Assembly (NCBI RefSeq): GCF_000403135.1
Contig: NZ_AQPN01000095.1
Location: 1 to 52,347, forward strand
Source: Arcticibacter svalbardensis MN12-7
GTDB lineage: Bacteria; Bacteroidota; Bacteroidia; Sphingobacteriales; Sphingobacteriaceae
Reading direction: 5' to 3'
Length of the DNA stretch: 52,347 bases
Below, piece after piece: positions 1 through 9,124 of this stretch; the stretch's first letter is position 1, and each line of letters begins with the position of its first letter. Under the pieces are notes generated by a model. That model was not told where the DNA came from. It made no database searches and saw only the letters and a list, made by a program, of their open reading frames with translations. A program made the translations under genes and the position numbers.

Positions 1-17
1 ATCAATAAACAAGATAC

Positions 18-1400
18 CTAGTAACCCAGTATCTTCAACACCTGTTTACTATTCTGCTCTTCTCCAAAAACCTCAAAGTTGAACGTCTCATCTCTATTCC
101 TCCTGATCAAAACATGCTTAGGCGAAGGCAGCAAACAATGATGAATTCCACCATAGCCACTTAACACCTCCTGATACGCCCCCGTATGGAAAAAGCCTAA
201 ATATTGCACTTTCCTGGTCTTCGGCATAAACACACTGTTCATATGCGCTTCCTGATTGTAGTAGTCCTGCCCGTCGCAGGTAATCCCGCCCAGGTTGACC
301 CGCTCATACTCCGAATCCCAGTTATTAATCGGTACCAGGATATATTTCTGATTCAAAGCCCACACATCAGGCAGGTTCGTGATGAACGATCCATCCAGCA
401 TCAGCCATTTTTCACGATCATTCTGTTGTTTACGACCTAAAACCTTATACAAGATCCCCGATGCTTCCGCAACTGTATATTTACCAAACTCCGTAATGAT
501 ATCCGGCTCTTCCACATCGTTAACCGAACAAATCTCTTTAATCCGCTTCACGATCTCATTTACCATATATTCATAATCGAAATCGAATACCAGCGAATCT
601 TTAAAAGGCATGCCTCCACCGATATCCAATATTGAAAGCGCAGGATTGATCTTTTTGAACTTGCAATATAAAGTCACATATTTCTCCAGCTCGTTCCAGT
701 AATACGGCGTATCCGAAATACCTGAATTGATAAAGAAATGCAGCAACTTCACCTCAAAATTAGGGTTATCTTCAATTTTACTATGCCAAAAATCAATGAT
801 ATCCTCTATTCTGATCCCTAAGCGCGAGGTATAGAATTGCGAATCCGGTTGCTCTTCCGCCGCAATACGGATCCCCAGATTAATAGGCAGATCGAGCTCA
901 TCATCATACATGTTGAACTCTTCCTTATTATCCAGCACCGGAATAATGTTTTTAAATCCATCATGGAACATATCCACGATATACTGCTTATATTGATAGG
1001 TCTTAAACCCATTGCAAATCACAGTGATATCCTTAGTCACAGAACCCTTTTTTTCCAAAGCATCGATCATAGGAAGATCAAATGCGGAAGAGGTCTCCAA
1101 ATGGATATCATTTTTAAGCGCTTCTTCGACAATATGTTTAAAGTGTGAACTCTTTGTACAATAACAGTACATATAGCTCCCACGGTAATTATTATTATTG
1201 ATAGCTTGCTGAAAAAGGAGCTTAGCCTTCTGAATCTTTTTAGTGATCAAAGGCAAATACGTAAAACGTAACGGTGTACCATACGTTTCAATCATCTCCA
1301 TCAGGTTTAGGTCATGAAAGTATAGTTCATCATCTATTACCTCAAAACCTTCCTGCGGAAATTCTACACTCAGGTCAAGGAACTCTTCGTAACTCTGCAT
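18..1400 (-). CDS. speA: Arginine decarboxylase (PLP, alanine-racemase fold)
   Basis: Converts arginine to agmatine and CO2, the entry to polyamine synthesis by the agmatine route; cytoplasmic. The 460-residue protein has the layout of the fold-III PLP decarboxylases in the short Bacteroidota form: the Schiff-base lysine is probably K83 in CTKSSHF, the glycine loop that holds the PLP phosphate is DIGGGMPF at 259-266, and the C-terminal CDGQDYY at 375-381 is the usual Cys-xxx-Asp active-site motif supplied across the dimer. The start at 1400 gives a normal N-terminus. It is the last gene of a minus-strand run with two other arginine/citrulline enzymes, 73 bp after the CtlX gene, so it may be co-transcribed. 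Family membership is seen in the motifs; arginine rather than another basic amino acid as substrate rests on overall resemblance and on the arginine-rich neighbourhood. Confidence 0.9.
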   Translation of the reverse strand: MQSYEEFLDLSVEFPQEGFEVIDDELYFHDLNLMEMIETYGTPLRFTYLPLITKKIQKAKLLFQQAINNNNYRGSYMYCYCTKSSHFKHIVEEALKNDIHLETSSAFDLPMIDALEKKGSVTKDITVICNGFKTYQYKQYIVDMFHDGFKNIIPVLDNKEEFNMYDDELDLPINLGIRIAAEEQPDSQFYTSRLGIRIEDIIDFWHSKIEDNPNFEVKLLHFFINSGISDTPYYWNELEKYVTLYCKFKKINPALSILDIGGGMPFKDSLVFDFDYEYMVNEIVKRIKEICSVNDVEEPDIITEFGKYTVAEASGILYKVLGRKQQNDREKWLMLDGSFITNLPDVWALNQKYILVPINNWDSEYERVNLGGITCDGQDYYNQEAHMNSVFMPKTRKVQYLGFFHTGAYQEVLSGYGGIHHCLLPSPKHVLIRRNRDETFNFEVFGEEQNSKQVLKILGY

Positions 1401-1473
1401 TTATTAAAATTTACGCAAAAATGTAATTTTTTAACGAATAATATTTCTATTAAGCAGGAATAATTGTAATTGT

Positions 1474-2397
1474 TTACAAATTAGTGTTGTAAGGTACATG
1501 AATTTCGGCAATCATACACCTGGCACTGCCTCCGCCGAAGCGTTCAATGTTCCACAATGGGGAGTGAATCAGGTTGCCATACTGCCATAGAGCGCTTTTT
1601 TGCCCCTCATCCAGGGATTCATAGGCTTGTGTGGACATTACAATTAAATTTTCTCCCTGTTTATTGCTGATTTGAATTAAATTTCCTGCAAAGGCGTTCA
1701 TCTGCGCCAAACTAATTGGAATGATCTCTTTCTGAGTCGCCGTAACCGAACGGATCAGAGCATCACGATCTTCGGGATGTGCAATGGACTCCAGGCAAAT
1801 CACCGCAAAACGATCTCCTACGCTCATCATCACGTTAGTATGGTAAATTGCTTTTCCCGAAGCATCTATAGCTTGAAACGTTTCTGTACGATAGCCGGAT
1901 AATTGTGCAAAATAAGCGAGTACTTCTTCATTCGTGCGACTCGATATACAGGCATATGCGATATGATTCACCCGATCCAGCACCATACTTCCTGTCCCTT
2001 CCAGGTACTTACCCGTTTGTTCAAAAAAGCTAAGGTCCACAAAATGTTTGTAGCCATACCCGCTCTGGATCGCCTTAATAATTTTGATGTTTCGTTCCTG
2101 CCGCCGGTTTTCTGCTTCCATGGGATAGATGTACAAGCTGCCATCTTCATGTGTGGAAATCCAGTTATTCGGAAAGATCGCATCAGGTGTATGAAATTCA
2201 GGATCATCATCGACCGCCAGAACCAGCACTCCATTCGAGCGCAAGAGGGATACAAACTGATTGAATTCCTCCAGTGCATGCGATTGTAGATTTTCGCCAC
2301 CATGATTGACATGCTGGAATAAATTACTGATCGCTGTTTGTTCATTGAAGCCAAACATCGACGGCCGGATCATCAATATGCGTGAGGTTGTCTGCAT
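1474..2397 (-). CDS. ctlX: CtlX-like citrulline/arginine-modifying hydrolase
   Basis: A 307-residue member of the guanidino-group modifying (penteine, amidinotransferase) superfamily, the same fold as arginine deiminase but smaller. The expected elements are present in order: the substrate-binding stretch TPDAIFPNNW at 70-79, the EGTGS turn at 133-137, the catalytic histidine in YHTNVM (H186) and the catalytic cysteine in GGGSARCM (C294). Proteins of this type are annotated as citrulline utilization hydrolase CtlX; the exact reaction in this organism is not proven by sequence. It starts 3 bp after the stop codon of the arginine deiminase gene, so translation of the two is probably coupled and their substrates are probably linked. 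Confidence 0.85.
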   Translation of the reverse strand: MQTTSRILMIRPSMFGFNEQTAISNLFQHVNHGGENLQSHALEEFNQFVSLLRSNGVLVLAVDDDPEFHTPDAIFPNNWISTHEDGSLYIYPMEAENRRQERNIKIIKAIQSGYGYKHFVDLSFFEQTGKYLEGTGSMVLDRVNHIAYACISSRTNEEVLAYFAQLSGYRTETFQAIDASGKAIYHTNVMMSVGDRFAVICLESIAHPEDRDALIRSVTATQKEIIPISLAQMNAFAGNLIQISNKQGENLIVMSTQAYESLDEGQKSALWQYGNLIHSPLWNIERFGGGSARCMIAEIHVPYNTNL

Positions 2398-2400
2398 CGT

Positions 2401-3840
2401 CTAAATGGAATCACGGATTAAAGGTAAACTCATACAATGGAAACCTCCCCTTGCCCGGGAAAGCTCGCCTGATGGCATGAGGATTAAGGTATCTTTTAAC
2501 TCTCCAACTTTGATTTCCTCATTTTCAAGCTGGGTGATCAGGTCTTTTACATGAACAACAGAAAACCCATTGGTCTTAAAGGACTGGATCGTCCGGTCGT
2601 TCCGGTCATAACCCAGCACAATGCCCTCTCTCAAAGCCAGTAAATTACAGGAATCCGTCCACTGTTCCCGTTCATCATAGGGGAACTCATTATTCCCGGA
2701 ATAAATAAAGTTGGTTTTTCCGGTACTGCCCAAATCCTTTTCACTGATGGAGGTCAGCAGACTTTCTATACTTTTAAACTTCTTAGGCCGGTCTTTTCCC
2801 TTTGTGAACTGGAAGATCTGCACATGGTCCTTTACTTTTTTCTCGGACAGGTAATCCTGCGGCTGCCTCTTTATTTTATCAGGAGTAGCACATACAGAGC
2901 CCAACACCACCCAGGTATGCCGGTTAACCTGTGTAAAGAGCGTATCAATATGCATATAATCGCGCTTATGCGGAATCCGGATCACCGTAACCTTTTTAAC
3001 CACATCATGCTCAAACAGTAGGCGGATGGCTTCATTGGCCCCACTGGGGGATGTGCGCTCGGAACAACCAATCAGGACATGCTCCGGACTGATCACCATG
3101 ACATCACCTCCCTCCAGGGTTGCTTTCTCCTCCTGTCCGTCACCAGGACGCAGAAAATATTTCACCTCATGCGGAAACTCCAGGATCTTGTGTGTAGAGG
3201 CACTAAACAAAGGGTGATTGTAAAAGATATACCGCGATAATAGCGCCTCTCTGCCTCTCGCTTTTTTAGCCGGTTTACTCAGCAGGATAAAGTTATTGAT
3301 CGTGATGCCAATGTCCCGTGTAAAGATCAGATTAGGGATAGGAGGGAACAGCATCTCTCCATCAGGCATAGAGCCTGAAATCAGGATGCGCGATAATAAA
3401 CCTGCAGGAGTAGCAGACAGCTCAAGTTGTAGCGCATAACTGCATTCTTCTATCGCGCAAATAGCAGCACAAAGTTTCTTTCGGATCTCCGTAATTTCCA
3501 GTATGTCCGCCAACAGCTTTTCTACCTCCACCACCTTATCTGAATTGAAATAACCGGGTTTGCCTGGTTTATAAAACTCACGTTTATCTGTCAAGGTATC
3601 AACCGGATTATTTAGCTTTCCTTTGATCTTTGCAGGATCTAAAAAATACAATAGCAGCTTCACATAATGGTCATATTCATCTGCCCGCACCGTATCGAGA
3701 TGGATAATGTCTTCAAAGAGCCAATCCTGTGCTTTTGAAGGGGCAACACGGCCAATTCCACTGTCCGGACTATGGATCATTACTGCCCTAAGGGTACCAA
3801 TTTCCGAATTTACACTAATATCTAACTTTGCAGGTGTCAT
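2401..3840 (-). CDS. Arginine deiminase family protein
   Basis: Hydrolyses arginine to citrulline and ammonia, by family. The protein has 479 residues, a little longer than classical ArcA (about 410). N-terminal RAVMIHSPDSG, the central EGGDVMVISPEHVLIG, HIDTLFT with the catalytic histidine, and the C-terminal RARGGFHCMSLPL with catalytic cysteine C469 are all visible and characteristic of the family. It is the first gene of a three-gene minus-strand operon with CtlX and arginine decarboxylase and lies 86 bp from the divergent argS. No ornithine carbamoyltransferase or carbamate kinase is in the window, so this is not a standard energy-yielding arc operon; conversion of arginine to citrulline for recycling or nitrogen release is more likely (inference). 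Confidence 0.88.
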   Translation of the reverse strand: MTPAKLDISVNSEIGTLRAVMIHSPDSGIGRVAPSKAQDWLFEDIIHLDTVRADEYDHYVKLLLYFLDPAKIKGKLNNPVDTLTDKREFYKPGKPGYFNSDKVVEVEKLLADILEITEIRKKLCAAICAIEECSYALQLELSATPAGLLSRILISGSMPDGEMLFPPIPNLIFTRDIGITINNFILLSKPAKKARGREALLSRYIFYNHPLFSASTHKILEFPHEVKYFLRPGDGQEEKATLEGGDVMVISPEHVLIGCSERTSPSGANEAIRLLFEHDVVKKVTVIRIPHKRDYMHIDTLFTQVNRHTWVVLGSVCATPDKIKRQPQDYLSEKKVKDHVQIFQFTKGKDRPKKFKSIESLLTSISEKDLGSTGKTNFIYSGNNEFPYDEREQWTDSCNLLALREGIVLGYDRNDRTIQSFKTNGFSVVHVKDLITQLENEEIKVGELKDTLILMPSGELSRARGGFHCMSLPLIRDSI

Positions 3841-3926
3841 GCTGATTTTGATGCTTAAAACAAATCTAGTTCAAATTATCAGCATTATTAAGGGGCGATT
3901 AGCGGTCTAATGATTAATTTTGACCC
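3841..3926. promoter_or_regulatory. Divergent promoter region, arginine deiminase / argS
   Basis: An 86-bp AT-rich gap between two divergent genes, which must hold both promoters. On the plus strand TAATTTTG at 3915-3922 matches the Bacteroidota -7 element TAnnTTTG but lies only 4 nt before the argS ATG, so it would imply an almost leaderless transcript; no good -33 TTG element is visible. Treat it as a weak candidate only. Confidence 0.3.
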
Positions 3927-5693
3927 ATGGATTTTATTGTCAAAGGAACCCTTAAGGCTGTTAAGGCCCTGTATAATATTGATTTACCCGAAAATAATAT
4001 AAATCTCCAGGAAACCCGCAAGGAATTTGATGGGGAAATAACCGTTGTTACCTTTCCTTTAACGCGCGTTTCCAAGAAGTCTCCCGAACAAACGGGTATT
4101 GAAATTGGTGAATATTTGCAGCAAAACGTACCTGAAATCTCGGGTTATAACGTAATTAAAGGATTCCTGAATCTATCTTTAACCAGCGCTTATCTGCTTG
4201 ATCTATTCAAAAAAGAAATCTTTCAACCTGACTTTGCCGTGTTGCCTGCAAATGGCAAACGCATCATGATTGAATACTCTTCGCCCAATACCAACAAACC
4301 TTTGCACCTGGGACATGTACGCAATAACTTACTCGGTTATTCTGTTGCTAAAATCCTTGCGGCATCCGGATATGAAGTAATTAAAGCAAATCTGGTAAAC
4401 GACAGAGGCATCCATATCTGTAAATCCATGCTTGCCTGGCAGAAATTCGGTAATGGGGAAACTCCTGAAAGTACCGGACTAAAAGGGGATAAGCTGGTTG
4501 GAAACTACTATGTGAAGTTCGACCAGGAATATAAAAAAGAAATTGAAACGCTTAAGGAAGCCGGACAAACAGAAGATGAAGCAAAAAAGAATGCACCTTT
4601 AATTAAGGAAGCACAAACCATGCTCCAGCAATGGGAAGCAGGGGATGAGGCAGTCACCTCGCTCTGGAAAACCATGAATACCTGGGTATATAATGGCTTC
4701 GACGTCACCTACAAGAGTCTAGGGGTAGAATTTGATCAGTTTTATTACGAATCGAATACCTATCTGCTTGGGAAGGATATCATAGAAGAAGGATTAGAAA
4801 AAGGCGTATTCTTTAAAAAAGAGGATAACTCGGTGTGGATTGACCTCACTGCAGATGGTCTGGATGAGAAACTGGTATTGCGTGGTGATGGAACTTCCGT
4901 TTACATTACGCAGGATCTGGGTACTGCCCAATTGAAATACGATAACTACCAGATGAATGAATCCATCTATGTAGTGGGAAATGAGCAGGACTATCACTTC
5001 AAGGTCTTATTCCTGATCCTGAATAAACTGGGTAAAACCTGGGCTCAGGGACTTTACCATCTTTCGTATGGCATGGTTGACCTGCCATCAGGTAAAATGA
5101 AGTCCAGAGAAGGCACTGTAGTGGATGCCGATGATCTGATCCAGGAAATGATCGATACTGCCTGTCAGCGCACCGAAGAACTCGGTAAAGTGGAGGACTT
5201 CTCTGAGGAGGAGAAAAAAGAACTCTACCGTATGATCGGTCTGGGGGCATTAAAATATTTCCTGCTGAAAGTAGAGCCTAAAAAACGTTTACTGTTTGAC
5301 CCGAATGAATCAATCGATTTTCAGGGAAATACCGGACCGTTTATCCAATACACACATGCCCGGATCTGTTCTGTACTCAGTCGCGCCGATGTACCTGTCC
5401 CTTCTTTTGATGGCATTCATGACCTTTCCCCCGTACAAAGGGAGTTGATCCTGACGATAAGCCGGTATACGGAGGTCATCCTGACGGCTGCAAAAGAATA
5501 TAGTCCCGCATTGATTGCCAATTACGTATACGAACTGGCCAAGGTGTACAATAAGTTTTACCACGAGGAGCCCATTCTGAAGGAGGAGGACCTGGAGCTT
5601 CGTCATCTTCGTCTGGCTCTTTCAGCGGTTACTGCTTCCGTAATCCAAAGAAGCATGGACCTATTAGGTATTGATGTTCCGCAAAGGATGTAA
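3927..5693 (+). CDS. argS: Arginyl-tRNA synthetase
   Basis: Charges tRNA-Arg with arginine; essential cytoplasmic enzyme. The protein has 588 residues, normal for bacterial ArgRS. The class I HIGH motif is HLGH at 127-130 and the KMSK-like loop is KMKS at 390-393 (followed by REGTVVDADD). The N-terminal Add1-type domain is present (residues 1-100), and the C-terminal DALR anticodon-binding domain ends in the family-typical tail LLGIDVPQRM. The start ATG is the only one that gives the complete N-terminal domain. It is divergent from the arginine deiminase operon, so arginine consumption and arginine charging share a promoter region. Confidence 0.97.
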   Translation: MDFIVKGTLKAVKALYNIDLPENNINLQETRKEFDGEITVVTFPLTRVSKKSPEQTGIEIGEYLQQNVPEISGYNVIKGFLNLSLTSAYLLDLFKKEIFQPDFAVLPANGKRIMIEYSSPNTNKPLHLGHVRNNLLGYSVAKILAASGYEVIKANLVNDRGIHICKSMLAWQKFGNGETPESTGLKGDKLVGNYYVKFDQEYKKEIETLKEAGQTEDEAKKNAPLIKEAQTMLQQWEAGDEAVTSLWKTMNTWVYNGFDVTYKSLGVEFDQFYYESNTYLLGKDIIEEGLEKGVFFKKEDNSVWIDLTADGLDEKLVLRGDGTSVYITQDLGTAQLKYDNYQMNESIYVVGNEQDYHFKVLFLILNKLGKTWAQGLYHLSYGMVDLPSGKMKSREGTVVDADDLIQEMIDTACQRTEELGKVEDFSEEEKKELYRMIGLGALKYFLLKVEPKKRLLFDPNESIDFQGNTGPFIQYTHARICSVLSRADVPVPSFDGIHDLSPVQRELILTISRYTEVILTAAKEYSPALIANYVYELAKVYNKFYHEEPILKEEDLELRHLRLALSAVTASVIQRSMDLLGIDVPQRM

Positions 5694-5714
5694 AAATAAT
5701 TTAACTGTTTTCTT

Positions 5715-6170
5715 ATGTTTTTATTTAATGTTCGCGTTTATGGCCTTTTAATTAATGAGCAGAACCAAATTCTCATTAGTGATGAAGAACATCAGACGGT
5801 TCAGTTCAGCAAGTTTCCCGGCGGGGGACTGGAGTATGGCGAAGGACTTATTGATGCCTTAAAGCGCGAGTTTATGGAGGAATGTGAGACCGAAATTGAG
5901 GTGTTGGATCATATTTATACCACAGACTTTTTCGAAAAATCATCCTTCAACGAGAGCCAGATCATCAGCATCTACTATCTGGTTAAGCCGTTACAGACAT
6001 TAAAATGTCATATTTCAACGTCCATATGCGATTTTACTTCGGATGCGTTAGTGAAACAATCCTTCCGCTGGATCCCTATTCAGGATCTCACAGAGGCGGA
6101 TGTTACCTTTTTAACAGATAAGATCGCTATACAAAAATTACAAGCTGCATGGAAGAAAAAAGAAGCCTGA
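5715..6170 (+). CDS. Nudix hydrolase
   Basis: A 151-residue Nudix-fold pyrophosphohydrolase. The Nudix box is at residues 37-60: GGLEYGEGLIDALKREF followed by MEECETE, which keeps the metal-binding REx2EE core but replaces the usual glycine after EE-x with other residues. Substrate (nucleoside diphosphate-X, 8-oxo nucleotides or other) cannot be read from the sequence. It lies 21 bp after argS, and its last 22 bp overlap the start of bioA in another frame, so these genes are probably one transcript. The overlap makes translational coupling with bioA likely. Confidence 0.85.
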   Translation: MFLFNVRVYGLLINEQNQILISDEEHQTVQFSKFPGGGLEYGEGLIDALKREFMEECETEIEVLDHIYTTDFFEKSSFNESQIISIYYLVKPLQTLKCHISTSICDFTSDALVKQSFRWIPIQDLTEADVTFLTDKIAIQKLQAAWKKKEA

Positions 6171-7426
6171 GCGAACGCGACCAGGCGATCATCTGGCATC
6201 CTTATACACAAATGAAAACAGCAGGTTTGCCGATCCCCATTGTAAGGGGCGAAGGTGTCTATCTCATAGATGAAAACGGTAAAAAGTATCTCGATGCTGT
6301 TTCTTCCTGGTGGGTCAACCTGCACGGACATGCCCATCCCCATATTGCTAAAAAGGTAGCGGAACAGGCCGGTACCTTAGAGCATGCCATCTTTGCGGGA
6401 TTTACACACCCTCCCGCAGTAGAACTCGCAGAAGGGTTACTGAAAATCTTACCTCCTAACCAGGCAAAGATCTTTTATTCCGATAACGGCTCTACCGCCG
6501 TGGAAGTGGCCCTGAAAATGTGCCATCAATATCGCTCCAATAAAAATCAACAACGCGATAAAGTGCTTGCATTTCAGCATTCCTACCACGGAGATACCTT
6601 TGGTGCCATGGCAGTAAGTGCGCGAAGTGCCTTTACCGCCGCTTTTGAAAGTCTGCTTTTTGATGTAGAATATATCGAAACCCCAAATGCCGGCAACATT
6701 GATAAATTAATCAAATACCTGAGGGAAAACGCAGCGGAAATCTCTTCCTTTATCTATGAACCCTTAATTCAGGGTTCCGGAGGCATGCTGATGTACGAAG
6801 CCAAAGGACTGAACCAATTGATTGGCACTTGTCGGGAGCTCGGCATCCTAACAATCGCAGATGAAGTGATGACCGGCTTCGGACGTACCGGTAAACTTTT
6901 TGCTTCCGATTATATGGAGCATAAACCCGATATCGTGTGCCTGTCCAAAGGCCTTACAGGTGGTACGATGGCTTTGGGCGTAACCTCTGCCACACAAGAG
7001 ATCTTTGACGCCTTTTTATCCGACGACAAACTCAAGACGCTATTCCACGGACATTCCTTTACTGCCAATCCAATAGCCTGTGCGGCTGCTTTGGCCAGTA
7101 TGGATCTGACGCTCTCTCAAGAAACGCAGGATAACATCCAGCGGATTTGCGCCAAACATGCTGCTTTTGCCCTTCGTATTCAAAACAATCCGAAACTTAA
7201 AGCTGTTCGGCAGACAGGAACTATTATAGCTTTCGAATGGGAAACAGGGGATGATACCTCTTATTTCAGTTCACTCAGGGACAACTTATACCAATTCTTT
7301 CTAAAAGAGGGGATTATATTACGGCCCTTGGGAAACATCATCTATATCCTTCCACCTTATTGCATCTCTGATGCCCAACTGGATTACATCTATGCGAAAA
7401 TTGAACAGGCCCTCGACATCTTCTGA
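6149..7426 (+). CDS. bioA: Adenosylmethionine-8-amino-7-oxononanoate aminotransferase
   Basis: Biotin synthesis: transfers the amino group of S-adenosylmethionine to 8-amino-7-oxononanoate to give 7,8-diaminononanoate. The protein has 425 residues, normal for BioA. The BioA signature WHPYTQM is at 16-22, SWWVNLHGHAHP at 53-64, the PLP-phosphate segment SDNGSTAVEVALKM starts at 111, ADEVMTGFGRTG at 238-249, and the Schiff-base lysine is K267 in CLSKGLTGG. The ATG start lies inside the end of the Nudix gene, and the 3' end overlaps the following PAP2 gene by about 35 bp. No other bio genes are in the window. Confidence 0.96.
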   Translation: MEEKRSLSERDQAIIWHPYTQMKTAGLPIPIVRGEGVYLIDENGKKYLDAVSSWWVNLHGHAHPHIAKKVAEQAGTLEHAIFAGFTHPPAVELAEGLLKILPPNQAKIFYSDNGSTAVEVALKMCHQYRSNKNQQRDKVLAFQHSYHGDTFGAMAVSARSAFTAAFESLLFDVEYIETPNAGNIDKLIKYLRENAAEISSFIYEPLIQGSGGMLMYEAKGLNQLIGTCRELGILTIADEVMTGFGRTGKLFASDYMEHKPDIVCLSKGLTGGTMALGVTSATQEIFDAFLSDDKLKTLFHGHSFTANPIACAAALASMDLTLSQETQDNIQRICAKHAAFALRIQNNPKLKAVRQTGTIIAFEWETGDDTSYFSSLRDNLYQFFLKEGIILRPLGNIIYILPPYCISDAQLDYIYAKIEQALDIF

Positions 7427-8084
7427 ATCCGATAAAACGGCGGCTAAGGTGGGACTGTTTTCCGCAGAGCTGATCGTTGCCATAACCCTATTCATTTGTC
7501 TGATTACCTTTTTTATTCTGGCAAAACTGGTTCTAATTGATCAGAATCAGGCCTTTGACCAGACCATAAATCAGTTTTTTGCACCTTATACCAATGCCAC
7601 AACCACGAGGTTCATGTCATCCATCACGGTACTCGGAAGTGCTCGTTTTATGCTGCCGGCCAATATTCTGCTGATCCTCTACTTTCTTTTTATCCGTAAA
7701 CACCGATGGTACTCCATTAAGATCGGGGCCATTGCCTTAAGCAGCGTCCTGGTGATGCACCTGCTTAAACTCATCTTCAACAGGTCAAGACCCTTGATTC
7801 CCTTGCTTGAACCAGCTATAGGTTTAAGCTTTCCAAGCGGACATGCCCTAACCAGTGTCACCTTTTTCGGTCTGCTGATTTACTTTGTTAACGGACATAC
7901 CACCAATAAAACAGCTCGGATTTTATTGATTTGTCTGTTGGTGATCCTGATCTTGCTCATAGGAATCAGTCGCATTTATCTGCGCGTGCATTACCCCAGT
8001 GATGTGCTGGCAGGCTATTGTATGGGCACTATTTGGTTAATCCTATCCCTAAAATTCCTCAACCGGATGGAAAGGCGTAAATGA
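7392..8084 (+). CDS. PAP2-family membrane phosphatase
   Basis: Membrane phosphatase of the phosphatidic acid phosphatase 2 superfamily, acting on lipid phosphates or undecaprenyl diphosphate at the membrane surface. The three active-site motifs are clear: K-x6-RP as KLIFNRSRP, PSGH as SFPSGHAL, and SRIYLRVHYPSDV. About six hydrophobic segments surround them. I choose the ATG at 7392 (MRKLNRPSTSS, 230 residues); an in-frame ATG at 7371 adds seven residues and lies deeper inside bioA. It overlaps the end of bioA. Substrate is not determined; an undecaprenyl-diphosphate phosphatase role is possible. Confidence 0.88.
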   Translation: MRKLNRPSTSSESDKTAAKVGLFSAELIVAITLFICLITFFILAKLVLIDQNQAFDQTINQFFAPYTNATTTRFMSSITVLGSARFMLPANILLILYFLFIRKHRWYSIKIGAIALSSVLVMHLLKLIFNRSRPLIPLLEPAIGLSFPSGHALTSVTFFGLLIYFVNGHTTNKTARILLICLLVILILLIGISRIYLRVHYPSDVLAGYCMGTIWLILSLKFLNRMERRK

Positions 8085-8145
8085 CACTTATCTGTTGAAC
8101 TTCCCTCGATTTTTTACGTTTTTTACAGCATAAAATAGTATCAAA

Positions 8146-9090
8146 ATGGAACAACGTAATTTAGGAAATTCCGCACTTAAAGTGTCATCTCTGTGTTTAG
8201 GAGGAAACGTATTTGGCTGGACAGCAGATCAGCTAACTTCCTTCAGGATTCTGGATGAATTTATAGATCTTGGATTTAATTTTATCGATACAGCGGATGT
8301 GTATTCCAAATGGGCACCCGGAAATAAAGGTGGTGATTCTGAAACCATTATCGGACAATGGCTTAAGCAAAACAATAAGAGAAGTCAAATCGTGCTGACT
8401 ACCAAAGGCGGATCAGAAATGGGCCCCGGACAAAAAGGCCTCTCTAGTGCATATATCACAAAAGCAGTTGAAGCATCCCTCAGCAGATTACAAACCGATT
8501 ACATCGACCTATACCTTTCTCATTTTGATGATACCACAACTCCAGTAGAAGAAACGCTGGAAGCGTATGCTAAACTCATCAGTGCAGGCAAGATCAGGGT
8601 CATAGGAGCGTCAAACTTTAGTCCGGAGCGTTTAAAAGAAGCCTTGCAGGCCAGTGAAAAAGGGCTGCCCAAATACGAAAATTATCAAATGCAATATAAC
8701 CTCGTGGAACGTGAAGCCTATGAAAAACAATATGCATCCATCACTGAGCAATACCATGTAGGGGTTACGACTTATTTTTCACTAGCAAGTGGCTTCCTAA
8801 CCGGGAAATATCGCTCAGAAAAAGATCTTTCCAAGAGTACGCGTGGCGAAGGCATAAAGAAATATTTAAATGAAAAGGGGATCGATGTGCTGACTTCCCT
8901 GGATAATGTTTCGACCCGACATAACGCCACACCGGCACAAGTTGCACTAGCCTGGTTAATCGCCCAACCCGGAATCACTGCACCAGTAGTGAGTGCCACC
9001 AGCCTCTATCAGTTGAATGATATCGCCAAAGCGGCATCTTTACACTTATCCGCAGAAGAAATAGCTGAACTGAATGAAGCGAGTGCCTAA
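8146..9090 (+). CDS. Aldo/keto reductase
   Basis: A 314-residue NAD(P)H-dependent oxidoreductase with a TIM-barrel fold. The catalytic tetrad of the family is seen as D48 and Y53 (FIDTADVY), K87 (VLTTKGG) and H126 (YLSHFDD). GASNFSPERL and the C-terminal cofactor-binding stretch PVVSATSLYQL are also typical. It is most like the group of general-stress aldo/keto reductases that act on small aldehydes, but the substrate is unknown. It starts 61 bp after the PAP2 gene and is followed 34 bp later by the UbiD-like gene. Confidence 0.9.
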   Translation: MEQRNLGNSALKVSSLCLGGNVFGWTADQLTSFRILDEFIDLGFNFIDTADVYSKWAPGNKGGDSETIIGQWLKQNNKRSQIVLTTKGGSEMGPGQKGLSSAYITKAVEASLSRLQTDYIDLYLSHFDDTTTPVEETLEAYAKLISAGKIRVIGASNFSPERLKEALQASEKGLPKYENYQMQYNLVEREAYEKQYASITEQYHVGVTTYFSLASGFLTGKYRSEKDLSKSTRGEGIKKYLNEKGIDVLTSLDNVSTRHNATPAQVALAWLIAQPGITAPVVSATSLYQLNDIAKAASLHLSAEEIAELNEASA

Positions 9091-9124
9091 CAATTCTGCG
9101 TCCTAATTTTTAACTTAGCCCCCA

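Noticed and set aside
2401-3840. Classical arc operon for arginine fermentation
   Set aside because: No ornithine carbamoyltransferase, carbamate kinase or arginine/ornithine antiporter is present near the arginine deiminase gene.
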